Below, piece by piece: positions 9,798-20,907 of a stretch of 64,000 nt of DNA. The notes beneath the pieces were generated by a model. That model saw nothing but the letters and a program-made list of their open reading frames with translations, made no database searches and was not told the origin of the DNA. The DNA comes from Chloranthus sessilifolius. Lineage: Eukaryota > Streptophyta > Magnoliopsida > Chloranthales > Chloranthaceae. A program made the position numbers and the translations under genes. The stretch lies in assembly GCA_021018995.1 (NCBI GenBank), contig CM037596.1, positions 90,341,184-90,405,183 of the forward strand, read 5' to 3'. How positions within the stretch are numbered: position 1 is the stretch's first letter; each line of letters begins with the position of its first letter.

Positions 9798-12526
9798 ATG
9801 ACGGACGTGAGGATTCCTCTTCTTTGTCACTATGATGGCCTTCTTGTAAACGATGATGGCTTGTATCAAGGTGGCTGGCGGAGGTTTATTAACATTTCAA
9901 TTGAAATTTCTTATGAACAATTTCATAAGGCGAATGTCTGTTGTCAGTTTTGCGAAGGCGGATGAAACAGTTTCCACAAAGTTTCATATGAAGATAGTGA
10001 ATACGCCTGTGGTTGCCGACATTTTGGACTCTGATGATTTGGCTACATTATTTACGTTTTATAAATCCGGAGTGGACGTCATAAAAGTATTCATCATTAA
10101 GGAACCGTCATCCTTCCCAGTTGAAGCTGAACAAGTAAATCTCGGCGGGACTGATTTTGTGACTCATTCATTTCAGCCATGTAAGTTTGAGGATGAAATT
10201 GTATACGATACCGTCCCGTTAGGCGATGACGGTTATATTGCGGCGAACGATGGCAGAGGGAAAGCAACATTTGATTTAAACGATGCTCCGATTGAATCGT
10301 ATGATGACCCAGTAAAATACATGCATGGGTCACAACAATGTAGTCAATGGTTAGACTATACTTCAGAAAGGGTGGTGGATACCAACGATTTCAGTCATAT
10401 CTTCCCCGGTGGATGGACAACTTGGTTTACTCAAGACTTATGTTCTACCATGCCATCGATGGGAATTACCGGAGTAACTCAACCCCATGTCCATACACAT
10501 GAGCACCCCTTCGGTGAAGGGCCTAGCCAACCACGCCATTATCCATTCTGTGAAGGATCCGGTCAATCACATCAGAACCCCTTCGGTGAAAGATCTAGTC
10601 AACCACCCGAGAACACCGCTAGTGAATGGCGTAGTCATCCTCAAGCCATGAATGAAGATACCTTAGAGGAAGAATATGAAGGCGAACCGGATGGGTTTAT
10701 CAAAGAGGATCCGAAAATTTTTGTGAGAGACATTGACAATCCCCTAGTAGACGGAGATTACGAATGTCGTGAGACATCGCGATTCCTCCGATGAAGGGGT
10801 GGAAACTGAATATCGAAATTGGACGTTTAAAATTGGAGAGATCTTCCGAGACAAACAAACATTTCAAAGAGCATTGAAAGAATACGCGGTGGAGAAAAAC
10901 TTTCAAATTCGGCCTTTGAGGATCGAGTGACAGCCGGATGCTACGAACCCGATTGTTCGTGGCGAATACATGCTTCTAATTTGACTGAGCTCTATTCTTT
11001 CCAAATCAAGACATTCAATAATACTCACACATGCGGAGCCACTAAGATCGGACCGCACGGTCACCGTAATGCAACAATCTCCTTCGTAGCGAACTATGTA
11101 CGGGATAAACTTATGGAAGGATTCGACTACACACCGGCGTCGATAATGTTTGATATTGCAAAAGCTTATAATGTGAAAATCTCATATGCAAAAGCTTGGA
11201 GGGGAAAAGAGCTTGCCCTTAATGATATAAGAGGAAGTTGGGAAGGACAATTTGTTGATCTACCGGCCTACGTGAAGGAGATGGAGAGGGTAGATCCTAA
11301 TGTACAAACATCCTTTCAACTTACTCTTGACGGTAAGTTTCAAAGATTTTTTTGGAGTTTTGGCCCATGCATCGGAAGCTACCGCAATACACTTCGTCGC
11401 ATATTGCTTGTAGACGGCACACACCTACGATGACGTTTCGAAGGGATCCTACTTATCGCCTCTGGGCAAGACGGTAATGGGCATATATTACCGTTAGCAT
11501 TTTTGTGTCGAGTTAGAAGAAGAGGATACGTGGATGTGGTTTCTTGAACGGGTAGGTGCGTTCGTGATCGGTGGGTTTAACGAAGATCTCGTAATTATCA
11601 CGGACAGGTCGAAGGGTTTAATAAATGCGGTGAAACGTATCTTCCCTAACGCATATCACAACTACTGCATGCGGCATATGACACAAAATTTGCAGCACAA
11701 GTATCCCAGGAACAATGTGAAGGGTCTATGGTGGTGCGCCGCGCGTGCATATTCGAAAGAGAAATTTGATTATTTTATTAACGAAATGAAGAAAGATCCT
11801 GCTGATTCTCAGGCCGTAGAATATATTTTGAAAATAGATCCGAAGCATTGGGCACGCGCACATATGGAAGGAAGGCAGTACGATTCCCTGACTACGAATA
11901 TTGCCGAAAGTTTAAACAGCGTGCTAAAGATAGCTCGAGAGAGACCAATTATCGACTTAATCAGAACTACTAGAGAGAAAGTCGCCGATCATTTTCAAAA
12001 ACGCAGAGAGATATCTGAGAAATGGACCACCCTTCTCTGCCCGAAAGCAGACGCTCACATGAAGAAGGTGTTGCAATGGGCCGGTAGAAAGAGAGCTCAA
12101 CCATACGGGCGCGATCAATTCCAAGTCAATTCCGGAAATTTCATTCATCACGTCGACTTGGAACACAAGACAGAAGTTGCCATTCATGGCACATTCTTGC
12201 CTTGCTCCCATGCCGTGGCGGCCATCAATCGAAGAAGTTACGACTATCATAAATTTTGTGAGAACTGATTTTTCACCGCTTGCTTTAGACAAACATATGA
12301 CGAGAAATGGGTTCCCACCCTCGATAAAAGTCAATGGGAGTTCCAAACAGAGCAACTCCCTGAAAATATGAAAGTGAGACCACCCTATTATTGCCGAAAG
12401 CAAGTCGGCCGTCCGAGGAAGAGAAGGATAAGGTCTAAGGGTGGGGTTAGGGCACTACAGTGTAGCAGGTACAGTGAATATGGTCACAACCGCAGGAGCT
12501 GCACGGCAGTGGGACCGATGGGCTGA
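9798..12526 (+). pseudogene. MURA-type MULE transposase, frameshifted
   Basis: The start is ATG at 9798, reading MTDVRIPLLCHYDG, followed by the usual MURA N-terminal YQGG segment. The frame shifts near 9940, near 10755, near 10925, and twice around 11430-11520; an in-frame TGA is at 12266. Parts in order: N-terminal domain (to about 10200), a hydrophilic insert with three imperfect repeats around HPFGEGP / NPFGERS (10500-10600), the MuDR-type DNA-binding region (10850-11080, with CYEPDCSW and HTCG), the MULE transposase core (11380-11700, with DGTHL, TDRSKGL and CMRHM), a SWIM finger remnant (PCSHAVAAI at about 12200; its CxC half is not readable in frame), and a C-terminal CCHC-type knuckle GHNRRSC (about 12481-12501). 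The protein would excise and insert the element via the terminal repeats. Confidence 0.88.
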
Positions 12527-12619
12527 CAGTATATGTTTTTAATAATGATAGATTGAATGTAAATGAGAAATTCAGAATCCATATTTTTTTACTGTAATAT
12601 AATCTTTACCGATGTATCA
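12527..12619. other. MURA 3' region
   Basis: AT-rich sequence after the MURA stop, before array 2. No clear polyadenylation signal was singled out. Confidence 0.4.
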
Positions 12620-12895
12620 TAGAGTCGTCATCGACTATATCCATAATCGATATCGACTATATCAATAATCGATATCGACTCTATATAGAGTCGCCATCGA
12701 CTATTTATAAAGTCGATATCGATTCATTTAAGAATCGGTATCGATTATGGATACCGTCGATGATGACTCTATATAGAGTCGATATCTATTACCTAAAGAG
12801 TTATTACCGATTATTTATATAGTTGGTAGCGATTACATACAGAGTCGTCACCGATTATTTATATAGTCGATGACGACTATATATGTAGTCGCTAA
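12620..12895. repeat. Palindrome array 2 of the MULE
   Basis: TCGATATCGA, ATCGACTATATC and GACTCTATATAGAGTC words lie between the convergent 3' ends of the two genes. The right half is more degenerate (GTAGCGATTAC and GTCACCGATTA variants). Confidence 0.88.
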
Positions 12896-12899
12896 TGGC

Positions 12900-13096
12900 T
12901 GCTATTTCTACTTTTTAACTACAACTACATAAAAATAGTGCAATTATATTCAAAATAATTCATTAAGAAAAAATATTTCATTTACAATTACAAAAATATT
13001 CAAATACAACCACACTATTGCTGCTCCCCCTCCTTTTTATCGTGCTTCGCATCGCCATCATGTATGTAGCGATATGGCCAATTTCGCCGATCCTAT
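12900..13096. other. 3' flank of the Ulp1-like gene
   Basis: AT-rich sequence and a 3' untranslated region read on the minus strand. No other feature is seen. Confidence 0.4.
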
Positions 13097-13927
13097 CTAT
13101 ATCTCGATTATGAAGTCAAATTTCTTCCCCATCATAAAGTATTCGACATACTTCACAACAAACACTCCACAATCACAAGAGTTGGTCTGTCGGGGGACGG
13201 CTTTGATCCGGCAGTCAGTAGATGACCAAGGATAGCTCTTCTTCATTAGTGCAGCGGAGTCACCGTACGAATATAAAATCACGGGAAGGTATTGGGTCTG
13301 TTTCGAAATAATAGAGAGGAGTGTCAGATATGTTAAGCTAACAATGATAAAAGATATGCTAAGCAAAATATCTTACTAGCGCCTGCAATTGGGACACATA
13401 TCTTTCCTTAGAGGGCCTATTAAATATAGGGTCGACGATCATTATCGATCATTCGACTACTTTTACGATCGCAAGCGCCCAGTATAGTGGTTGTTCTGAA
13501 TGTATTGGCATAAATATCTATAAAAAAGTAATATAATCTCAAAGGGTATAATAGAAAAAATAAAAAGAATAATTATAAAGAGGATAAAAGCATACTATGT
13601 TGCATTCGTGAGCCCACAGATTCCGAAGCTCATTGAAGAAGAAAGGTTCCATCAGCTTCTTCCCTCCGGTCTCTCTTTGTCTATAGGCAGCCCACCTTTG
13701 AACTTGAACCTCGATCGACTGGTCGTATAATTTTTCAGCAAGCAGGAACTTGTTGAAATCTCTCAGTTCATAGCCCATGTACGTCAGCGCGGCAGGGTCC
13801 ATAAGAAAGTTTTTGACCTCTTTCTCAGGATGAATTTTATCATCAATTACTTCCAAATGTCTTAGGTAGGCGCCCATAACCTGAAACCAATGCAGTTAGA
13901 TTAAAATATGCAGTTAGAGTTAAATAC

Positions 13928-14185
13928 ATAATCGTTATCGACTCTATAAGTCATCGATATTGATTAATTTGAGAGTCGATAACGATTATTTAAGTCATCG
14001 AAATCGTTATCGACTCTCTAATGAATCGATATCGATGATGTACAGAGTCGCTAACGATTACATAAGCCATCGTTAGCGACTCTAAAAGCCATCGATCTCG
14101 ATTAATTTGAGAGTCGATAACGATTATGTAAGTCATCGTTATCGACTCTATAAGCAATCGATATCGACTCTTTTTCAAGTTGTTG
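13928..14185. repeat. Palindrome array 3 of the MULE (inside an intron)
   Basis: Located in the intron between exons 14317-14233 and 13880-13596. Words such as ATCGTTATCGACTC and ATCGATATCGA recur about every 25 bases. Confidence 0.88.
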
Positions 14186-14881
14186 ACAGCTTTAACCAAT
14201 CAAGGATTTTGCCTACAGTATGTTAAACTTACAAAGTTATCCAGGTACTGAGTTCCCGCCAGACATTTGAAGGATTGCACCACCAGCTTATACTTGCCGA
14301 CAGTGTTAACATATTCTCTGCATAAAAAATGGCCAACTTAACTAATCTTCACGATAAATATATAATAATAAAGTTAAGTATTCAGGGTAGAATAACTTAC
14401 TCGTCCTCCTTCAGAGGCTTGTTCCATATGTCTAGCATATATTTTTGCTCCGCTGTCAGCTCAGCAGGAGCATCTTCATCCGTAGACCCAGGACCAGCGG
14501 TAATGACTGCCACCGGTCCAGGCTCAGCAGTTGGTCCTTCGCTGGCCTTCTCGGTAGGCTTCTTTTCAGCCGCTACCCTTCGCTGTGCCTTAGGTTTGAC
14601 GGCAATTACTTTGCTGACTTTCGCTTGCCTAGGTCTTAAAATTGGGAAGAGGTTTCTCTTCACCGAGACCCTTATCAATTTGGGTCTCAGTGCTTGTCGG
14701 TGCTTACCTCATCAACGGGAGGAGGAGGAGGAACCTGATGCGCAGGAGCTGATGGTTCCTTATCGAAGGCTGTGTCGCACACCTTCGATATCAGCTCCTC
14801 CATAGCCACATCCTGTACATCGTAATAATGATGTAAAATAAGAATTAATTTTTGGTCCACATTTTAAAAAGTCCAAATCGA

Positions 14882-15112
14882 TTTTAAATATAATCGTTAT
14901 CGACTGTACTTATAGTCGCTATCGATTTTATATATGATCGTTATCGGTTATATATATAGTCGCTATCGATTTTATATATGATCGTTATCGATTATATATA
15001 TAGTCGCTATCGATTGTAAATATAATCGATATCGACTGTATATAGAGTCGATAACGATTGCATATATAATCGATATCGACTGTATATATAATCGATATCG
15101 ATTTATGTTAAC
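14882..15112. repeat. Palindrome array 4 of the MULE (inside an intron)
   Basis: In the intron between exons 15721-15149 and 14812-14708. A locally regular subrepeat GTCGCTATCGATTTTATAT alternates with ATCGTTATCG words. Confidence 0.88.
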
Positions 15113-15764
15113 AAAACTGAACATCTAAAATCAGATTTCAACACATACCTTAGGTCTCGCCTCCAATAAATTTTCAAGGAGTTCTTTTATATTCGTCAAT
15201 AGTAAATAGTTGTAGTGATTTAACTTCTGCCACTCCGCATCCCTTGAATTCAGCCTCTCATTGAAGGAGTTGCATAGTTTCTCTAAAGAAGCGCAACGTT
15301 TAGCCAGGGCCTTATTCTCTCCCTCCAAATCGCTCACTCTTTGGGTGAGCTTCAAGTTATCCAGCGTCAAATGATCGACCCTCCTCAACAAAGAATCATT
15401 GGAGGTGGACGGTTCAGCTGGGCTATCTTTCGCTGCCAGGCTCTCCTTGGTGGCCCCCCTAGTTCTTGGCCGACCCTCTCCCACATGGACGGGGCCCTTT
15501 TTCGAGAGGGGTTCTTCTTCAGACGTCGATGCGTCATCCTATTCTTCCTCTCCAATATTCTCGACTGGAATGTAATTTCTTTTCTTCTTCGACCGTATCT
15601 CTTTCACAGCTTTCTTGACCGATTCTTTCCTCTTCCCCCCAACCTCCTTTTGAACCCGTAGATATTCTCTTAACACGGGTATCTCTAATTCAAAGCCCTG
15701 AGGCATGAGGGGAGCGCGAACCTTTTGAAAGAAAATGAAACATGTAAACAACAGAATAAAATGA

Positions 15765-15962
15765 TCGTTATATATAATAAATCACTCTCGATTATGTAAA
15801 GAATCGGTACCGACTATTTAATAAATCGTTATCGATTCGTTAAAAAATCGCTATCGATTATTTAATGAATCGTTATCGACTACTTAGTAAGTCGTTATCG
15901 ACTCTGTACGGAATCGCTATCGATTGTTAAGGAATCGTTATCGATTCTAGAATGAATCGGTA
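15765..15962. repeat. Palindrome array 5 of the MULE (inside an intron)
   Basis: In the intron between exons 16812-16001 and 15721-15149. AATCGTTATCGATT and AATCGCTATCGATT words recur. Confidence 0.88.
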
Positions 15963-16894
15963 AGTTGCTTTTTTTTGAATAGGCAATAGACCTCATACCT
16001 TGCTGTCTAACATCTGCCCGCGAGTGTAACCTTTGATCCTTGACTGCGCCCTGTCCGACCATTTCAGCAGCCGTAGGAAAGGGTCCTTGAGGCCTAGCTG
16101 GGATGGCGATATATCGGGCAGGATCTCATAAGCCCACCATTGAAGTACACATATGCATCCATATGTGTTGTACGTCTTCAGGGCTTTATCCATCTCGACG
16201 GTTTTTCTATTCGCCGCGCCCTTTATTATATACTCGATCAAGTCTTGGTAGACGTGCAGACCCCACAGAGTTCGATTAAAGGTCTCCACATCATCGATGA
16301 GGTCGATGTGGTCTTCCGAAATTTGATGGTGGGACCCGGGGAAGAGAAATATGCACAGCACAAACAGAAGGGACAACTTTAAGAAGTCCTCATCACTTTC
16401 CGCTCTCCAAATTGCAGCATCTATATGAGACCGGAGAATTTTTCCAGGAGGCGTTCCACGAAAGTATTTGTATCTAATGGTTTGTTCTTCCGATGGTTTA
16501 ACGGATGGGGTATACTTTTCTGGGCTAACTACGGCAAGGCCCAGTATCAATGCAATGTCTATCTTCCGAAGATAGATATCAGTCTTCCCAATTCGGAAGT
16601 GGTTTTTTTCAACCCAAAATATCAACATCGCATCCACCACATCGGAAAGAAATCCCACACCTTTGGGCATTTGAAATATTCCACCAAAAACTGAATCTCT
16701 CAGTAACTTTTTCCGAGCTGGGGTAGCATTTTCGTAGAGATTCGAAATGGCACTGGGCGAACACTTGGCAACAACTCAGTGTATAACCATCTTGACAGCC
16801 TTTTGAAATGAACTGTAATAAAAAAGAAAGGACTGAGCATCATACTAACAAGGATAGTTAAAAATGTTGATGAAATGTATATATAAAACCTGTA

Positions 16895-17075
16895 TCGATT
16901 ACATATAGAGTCGTTATCGATTACATATGTAATTGATACCGACTATATATATAATCGATATCAAGTCTATATATAATCGATACCGATTCTATATGTAAGC
17001 GATAACGACTCTATATGTAATCGATATCGATTACCTATGAAATCGCCAACGACTCAATATAAATTCGCAATGACC
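16895..17075. repeat. Palindrome array 6 of the MULE
   Basis: Upstream of the acceptor of exon 16812-16001 on the minus strand. Words such as ATCGATATCGATTAC and AATCGATACCGATT recur. Confidence 0.85.
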
Positions 17076-17079
17076 TCAA

Positions 17080-17400
17080 AATGTTTATTTATATAGAAAT
17101 TACTTAATTTACTGACTCTTAAGTTTCTTTTTCTTTCTTTTGTTCTATTTCTTTTCTTCCTTCTTCTTTACCTACATCGATTACATATATAATCGATATC
17201 GACCCTATCTGTAATCGATATCGACTCTAAATATAATCGATATCGATTACTTATGAAATTGCCATCAATTCAATATAAGACTACAATGATCTCAAAATGT
17301 TTAATTTACCTGTCAGGTAAATTTCCCTTATTTATATAGAAAATATTTAATTTACTGACTCAAAAGATTTCATGAAGTCGCCATTGCATCAAAAAGTTTC
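17080..17400. repeat. Internal duplication with palindrome array 7
   Basis: 17085-17130 and 17330-17365 are partial copies of each other (TTTATATAGAAA...TTTACTGACTC). Between them lie array 7 (about 17175-17265) and, at 17310-17333, a copy of the MULE end motif TACCTGTCAGGTAAATTTCC. Confidence 0.7.
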
Positions 17401-17997
17401 ATTTATTTGCAAAATTTTTCAATTACATTCAAAAATTTTCACTTATAATTAAAAATGAGAAGAAAATTTAGGAAGATGGATGAAGAGCAGTTGGTGGATG
17501 GGGTGGAGAGGCGGGTGGTTCCGTCTTAAGTTTCTTTTTCTTTTCTTCCTTCTTCTTTTTCTTTTCTTCCTTCCTCTTCTTCTTTTCTTCCTTCGCCAAA
17601 ATCTCCATTACTTCATCGTACTCGTCCCACATGAACTGCAGAGGATCTGGTTCTGGTGGTGGTGGTGGGTCCTCCCATGCAGGCTCGAACTTAATTGGGT
17701 TATAGAAGGTTTTTTCTTCGTCGTCAGACATTGAAAAAAATATGGGCTGGTAGGGATGATAGGTGGTTTACTAAGGACGAACTAAACCTGTATTTAAAGC
17801 TCCTAGATTGTGGAATACGAATCTTTGTATTAAATTTTTTCATTCTTCCAACCTAACTTGCCATAATGGTTTTACAAAAGGGTAGTTGGCAATAAATTGA
17901 ACGTCAGCTAAGATAAATATAAAACCTCGTATGATTTATTATGGCATCGAGGGTAATAACTATAGAGAAATTAATTCATATGATGGGTATTAATTAC

Positions 17998-18200
17998 ATT
18001 CATAGAGAGTCGATATCAATTTGTTATAGAGTCGTCATCCACAATTTATATAGTCGATTACGACTACATATATAATCGTTATCGACTCTAAATGTAATCG
18101 ATAGCGACTCTATATATAATCGATAGCGACTCAATATGTAATCGGTAACGATTACATATAGGATCGATATCGATTACATCGAAGATCGATATTGATTACA
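17998..18200. repeat. Palindrome array 8 of the MULE
   Basis: Lies between a minus-strand donor GTAAGTTAG (about 18297) and the acceptor before ATG 17731, so probably in a 5' UTR intron of the Ulp1-like gene. Words such as AATCGATAGCGACTC and ATCGATATCGATTAC recur. Confidence 0.85.
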
Positions 18201-18483
18201 TATGGGAAAACCTAAAAAAATTATGTCAAAATGTGCACCAAAGAGAGGAGAAAAAAAAATCTATAGCGATGGAAGCTAATTTTAATTCTAACTTACAGAT
18301 TTGGTAGCTTGAAGGTTGTAGATTTGAACGCGATCGTCCACGAAGCGTCAACGACTCTCCACCGACTTCGAACAAAAAAATAAAATGAAAACAGTAAATG
18401 ATTTGAAAAGAGGACGGTTATTTATTACTGTGGGGGTACTTTGGATATTTCCTACAGGCGTGCCTTAGCTAGACGCGCAGCGA

Positions 18484-18562
18484 GTTTGTCTGGGTAAAAG
18501 TGAAACTATAGGGCTTCTGACGTAAAAGGTGTATTTGACAGGGCCTGTCAGGTAAATTTCCC
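18484..18562 (-). repeat. MULE right terminal inverted repeat
   Basis: Complement of 9071-9149, ending GGTAAATTTCCC. The right 9 bp target duplication CATAAAATT follows at 18563-18571. Confidence 0.92.
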
Positions 18563-18571
18563 CATAAAATT

Positions 18572-20907
18572 TGACTGCGTGATGGGAGTCTTTTGGTCTC
18601 AAGATTCCTTTAAGAGGAGGATTATGATGAAAAAAGACTTCTGTCGTCTGAATCAGAGCAGCCAAATGCTAGTGTTTAATCATTCCTCATATAGCTGTCG
18701 ATTAGAGCAGGTGCCACTTGGCGTAGAAGTGTTGCGGACAAGACATGAGCTCAATGTCAATTATTTCCTTTTTACCCAATATGGTGTTTAATTATTCACA
18801 CACCATTAAATTACATTTTAACGTTATGCCACGTGGGTCAAGCACCAAATGATGTAAATATCCAAATTTTATTATCAGCCGTAAAAAAAAAAAAAAACTA
18901 ATATTAAAGTGTCCATACCAAATTATTCAAACGCCAAAATACCAAAATAAAGAAAGGGTAATTTATAAAATACCAGGCCACCATTAACACATGTCTCAAT
19001 CAAAGGACAACTCTATAAGATATTATGAACCATTTGAAGCACTTAATGCTTATTGTTAAAATAAATAAGGCACAATCATCCATGTTTAGGAATTATAGAT
19101 GAGACGGTTTCAATGAGCATGGTCTGGAGCTAGACTTTGATAACTTGCATCCCTTTAAACAGAATGATTTATTGGCGATAAAGATCTTATGCCATCAATA
19201 GTTTAAGAGGTGGGTGATTTAAACTATCACAGTGATAGATCATAGATTGAAGTGCAATAGGTGTAAGGAGTATAAAACTAGTCTGATCCATTGGTATACT
19301 ATCAATCATTTTTTTTAGTTTTAATAGATGATGCTAATATTCACAAAATAGAATACTTCAAACTCGCTTATAGGAATATTTTCTTTGACTGACATATGTT
19401 CCAATGGTGGATTGTTACTTGGATAAATTTGATTGGTCACAAGTATGCACCGTATAGCATATCAGGTCAAGTGGTCCACATCATATAGTCAAATTTTTCC
19501 GAAATTCTCCAAAATTACTCCGCAAGTCACCGACCTAAGGGTAGGATGAAACTTTCGGCGAAATTTTGGTCATTTCCCTGAAGTTGCTGAAATTTCATAA
19601 TTTTGTCAAAAGTTAACAAAATTCTGTCGTAATTAATGAAACTTTCATAATTTTAACTATTATTAAACAATAAATAATATATTTTTTAAATACTAAATAT
19701 AATATTTAATATATATTTTTGGTACTCGAAAATTTATCGAACTTTTTTAAATTTGTCAGTTTTTAATATCAAGCAGTTTTGCTGATATATACGTATCTGA
19801 AATATCAGATATCAGTTAGATAACATGATATAGACAACAAAGTAAAATTGTAAGTAACCCATAGTATACCAAATAATTTTAGGCCAAACTTAATTAATGG
19901 AGATCTAATAAGATATTAAATTAAGTTTAGAAAAAATTTAGCCCCAAAAAGAAATGTTAGGCGCTTCACATGGTGATTCTCAAATAATACTTCTCAAAAA
20001 GTTGATTAAATGCTTAAAATTGTGTTGTATGAGATGCAGCATGTGTCAACTTCTCAATACAATACTATTTTTAATTACTAGTGAAAAGTGGATTTTGCCA
20101 TCATTTTTCCCTTAAAAGTGCCTTCTTAGAGAAGTGTTTACCAGATTGGGCATTGGACAATAGATTTCTTGAGAACTTTTTTTAATGATGGGGTGAGAGA
20201 AGGTGGGAATGGTGACTTGAACTGTCCAATGTCAGGCAATTAGTTTAATAAATTATAGACAATAAAATTTTTCAAAACGTACGGATGCCAAATTTAGTGA
20301 ACTTAGTGAACTTAGTGATGGACCATTTTAACTTTACATATTTTAACTCAACATCTATAGATCTAAGGGTATAGTTATTTATACCTACGAAAATGGTAAC
20401 CTAAATCATATCTTTCCGCCAGAATGCGTAAACAACTTTGAATTAGACCATGAAGATTCTTTTCTTGGCCCCAATTTTACACACAATGGATTTTGAGATC
20501 ATGGCGTAATACCAGACGGCTAAAATTTTATTCCACTTGACACACATCCCTAAAAATAATCCTAAAATCACTTTGAGGGTGATGTGTATCACGAAATTTT
20601 TGAGTCACTTTTTGAAATATGTTTCAAGTGGAATAAACATTATCAGCTGCCCGTTTGATGCATGGTATACCCATGTCTATAGTTTCAAGTTTCAACACAG
20701 GCAATTAATGGAAAGAGATGGTATAAATGGTTAAAAACAAACACCATTGGTGGAAAGAGATGGTGGGCACCAACATTCAAATGATGACCTTCAAAGGCCA
20801 TTAGGTCCACTATTTTGATGACCTATCCAAAGATGTACCATTTCGATGGGACTGGTCATTGCCAAAACCTATTCGTATCCAAATATTGAAGTTAGGCTTG
20901 TATTTGA
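18572..20907. other. Dispersed repeat sequence without recognisable genes
   Basis: 18572-18660 continues the repeat split by the MULE. 18720-18835 resembles 6660-6760 and 7870-7911 + 8064-8080. 19410-19440 resembles about 6165-6210. 20440-20530 resembles about 5510-5570. These are fragments of the same repeat family in both orientations; the parent element is not identifiable. Confidence 0.5.

Larger units (their letters stand above)
13097..18430 (-). pseudogene. Ulp1-like (C48) cysteine peptidase gene, multi-exon
   Basis: The gene reads on the minus strand, convergent with MURA. Exons inferred from splice signals: a 5' UTR exon ending about 18298; ATG exon 17731-17468 (acidic and proline-rich, then a Lys/Glu-rich tail; its join to the next exon is unclear); 16812-16001 (DUF1985-like region, with IDIALILGLAV); 15721-15149 (coiled coil); 14812-14708; about 14690-14402; 14317-14233; 13880-13596; 13517-13377; 13297-13097. 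The last two exons hold the peptidase: IPIH-like strand before the catalytic His position, the Asp in IVDP, and QTNSCDCGVFVVKY with the Gln and Cys of the active site. The catalytic His reads as Tyr (LYWALAIV), a stop sits at about 15538, and the frame shifts near 16640. Ulp1 enzymes cleave SUMO-like modifiers; activity of this copy is unlikely. The 5' end is uncertain. Confidence 0.75.
9071..18562 (+). mobile_element. Mutator-like element carrying MURA and a Ulp1-like gene
   Basis: A 9.49 kb element bounded by 79 bp terminal inverted repeats and a 9 bp target duplication. It carries two convergent genes: a MURA transposase on the plus strand (9798-12526) and a multi-exon Ulp1-peptidase-like gene on the minus strand (about 18430-13097). 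Mutator-like elements with Ulp1-type genes are known, for example Kaonashi in Arabidopsis and CUMULE in melon. Unusually, arrays of TCGATATCGA-type palindromes fill the long introns of both genes and the space between their 3' ends. Frameshifts and stops in both genes indicate that this copy is no longer autonomous, or has uncorrected sequence errors. Confidence 0.93.

Noticed and set aside
9478-18200. Motif arrays as CRISPR-like repeat-spacer arrays
   Set aside because: Units are short, degenerate palindromes with irregular spacing and no constant repeat, in a plant nuclear context without Cas genes.
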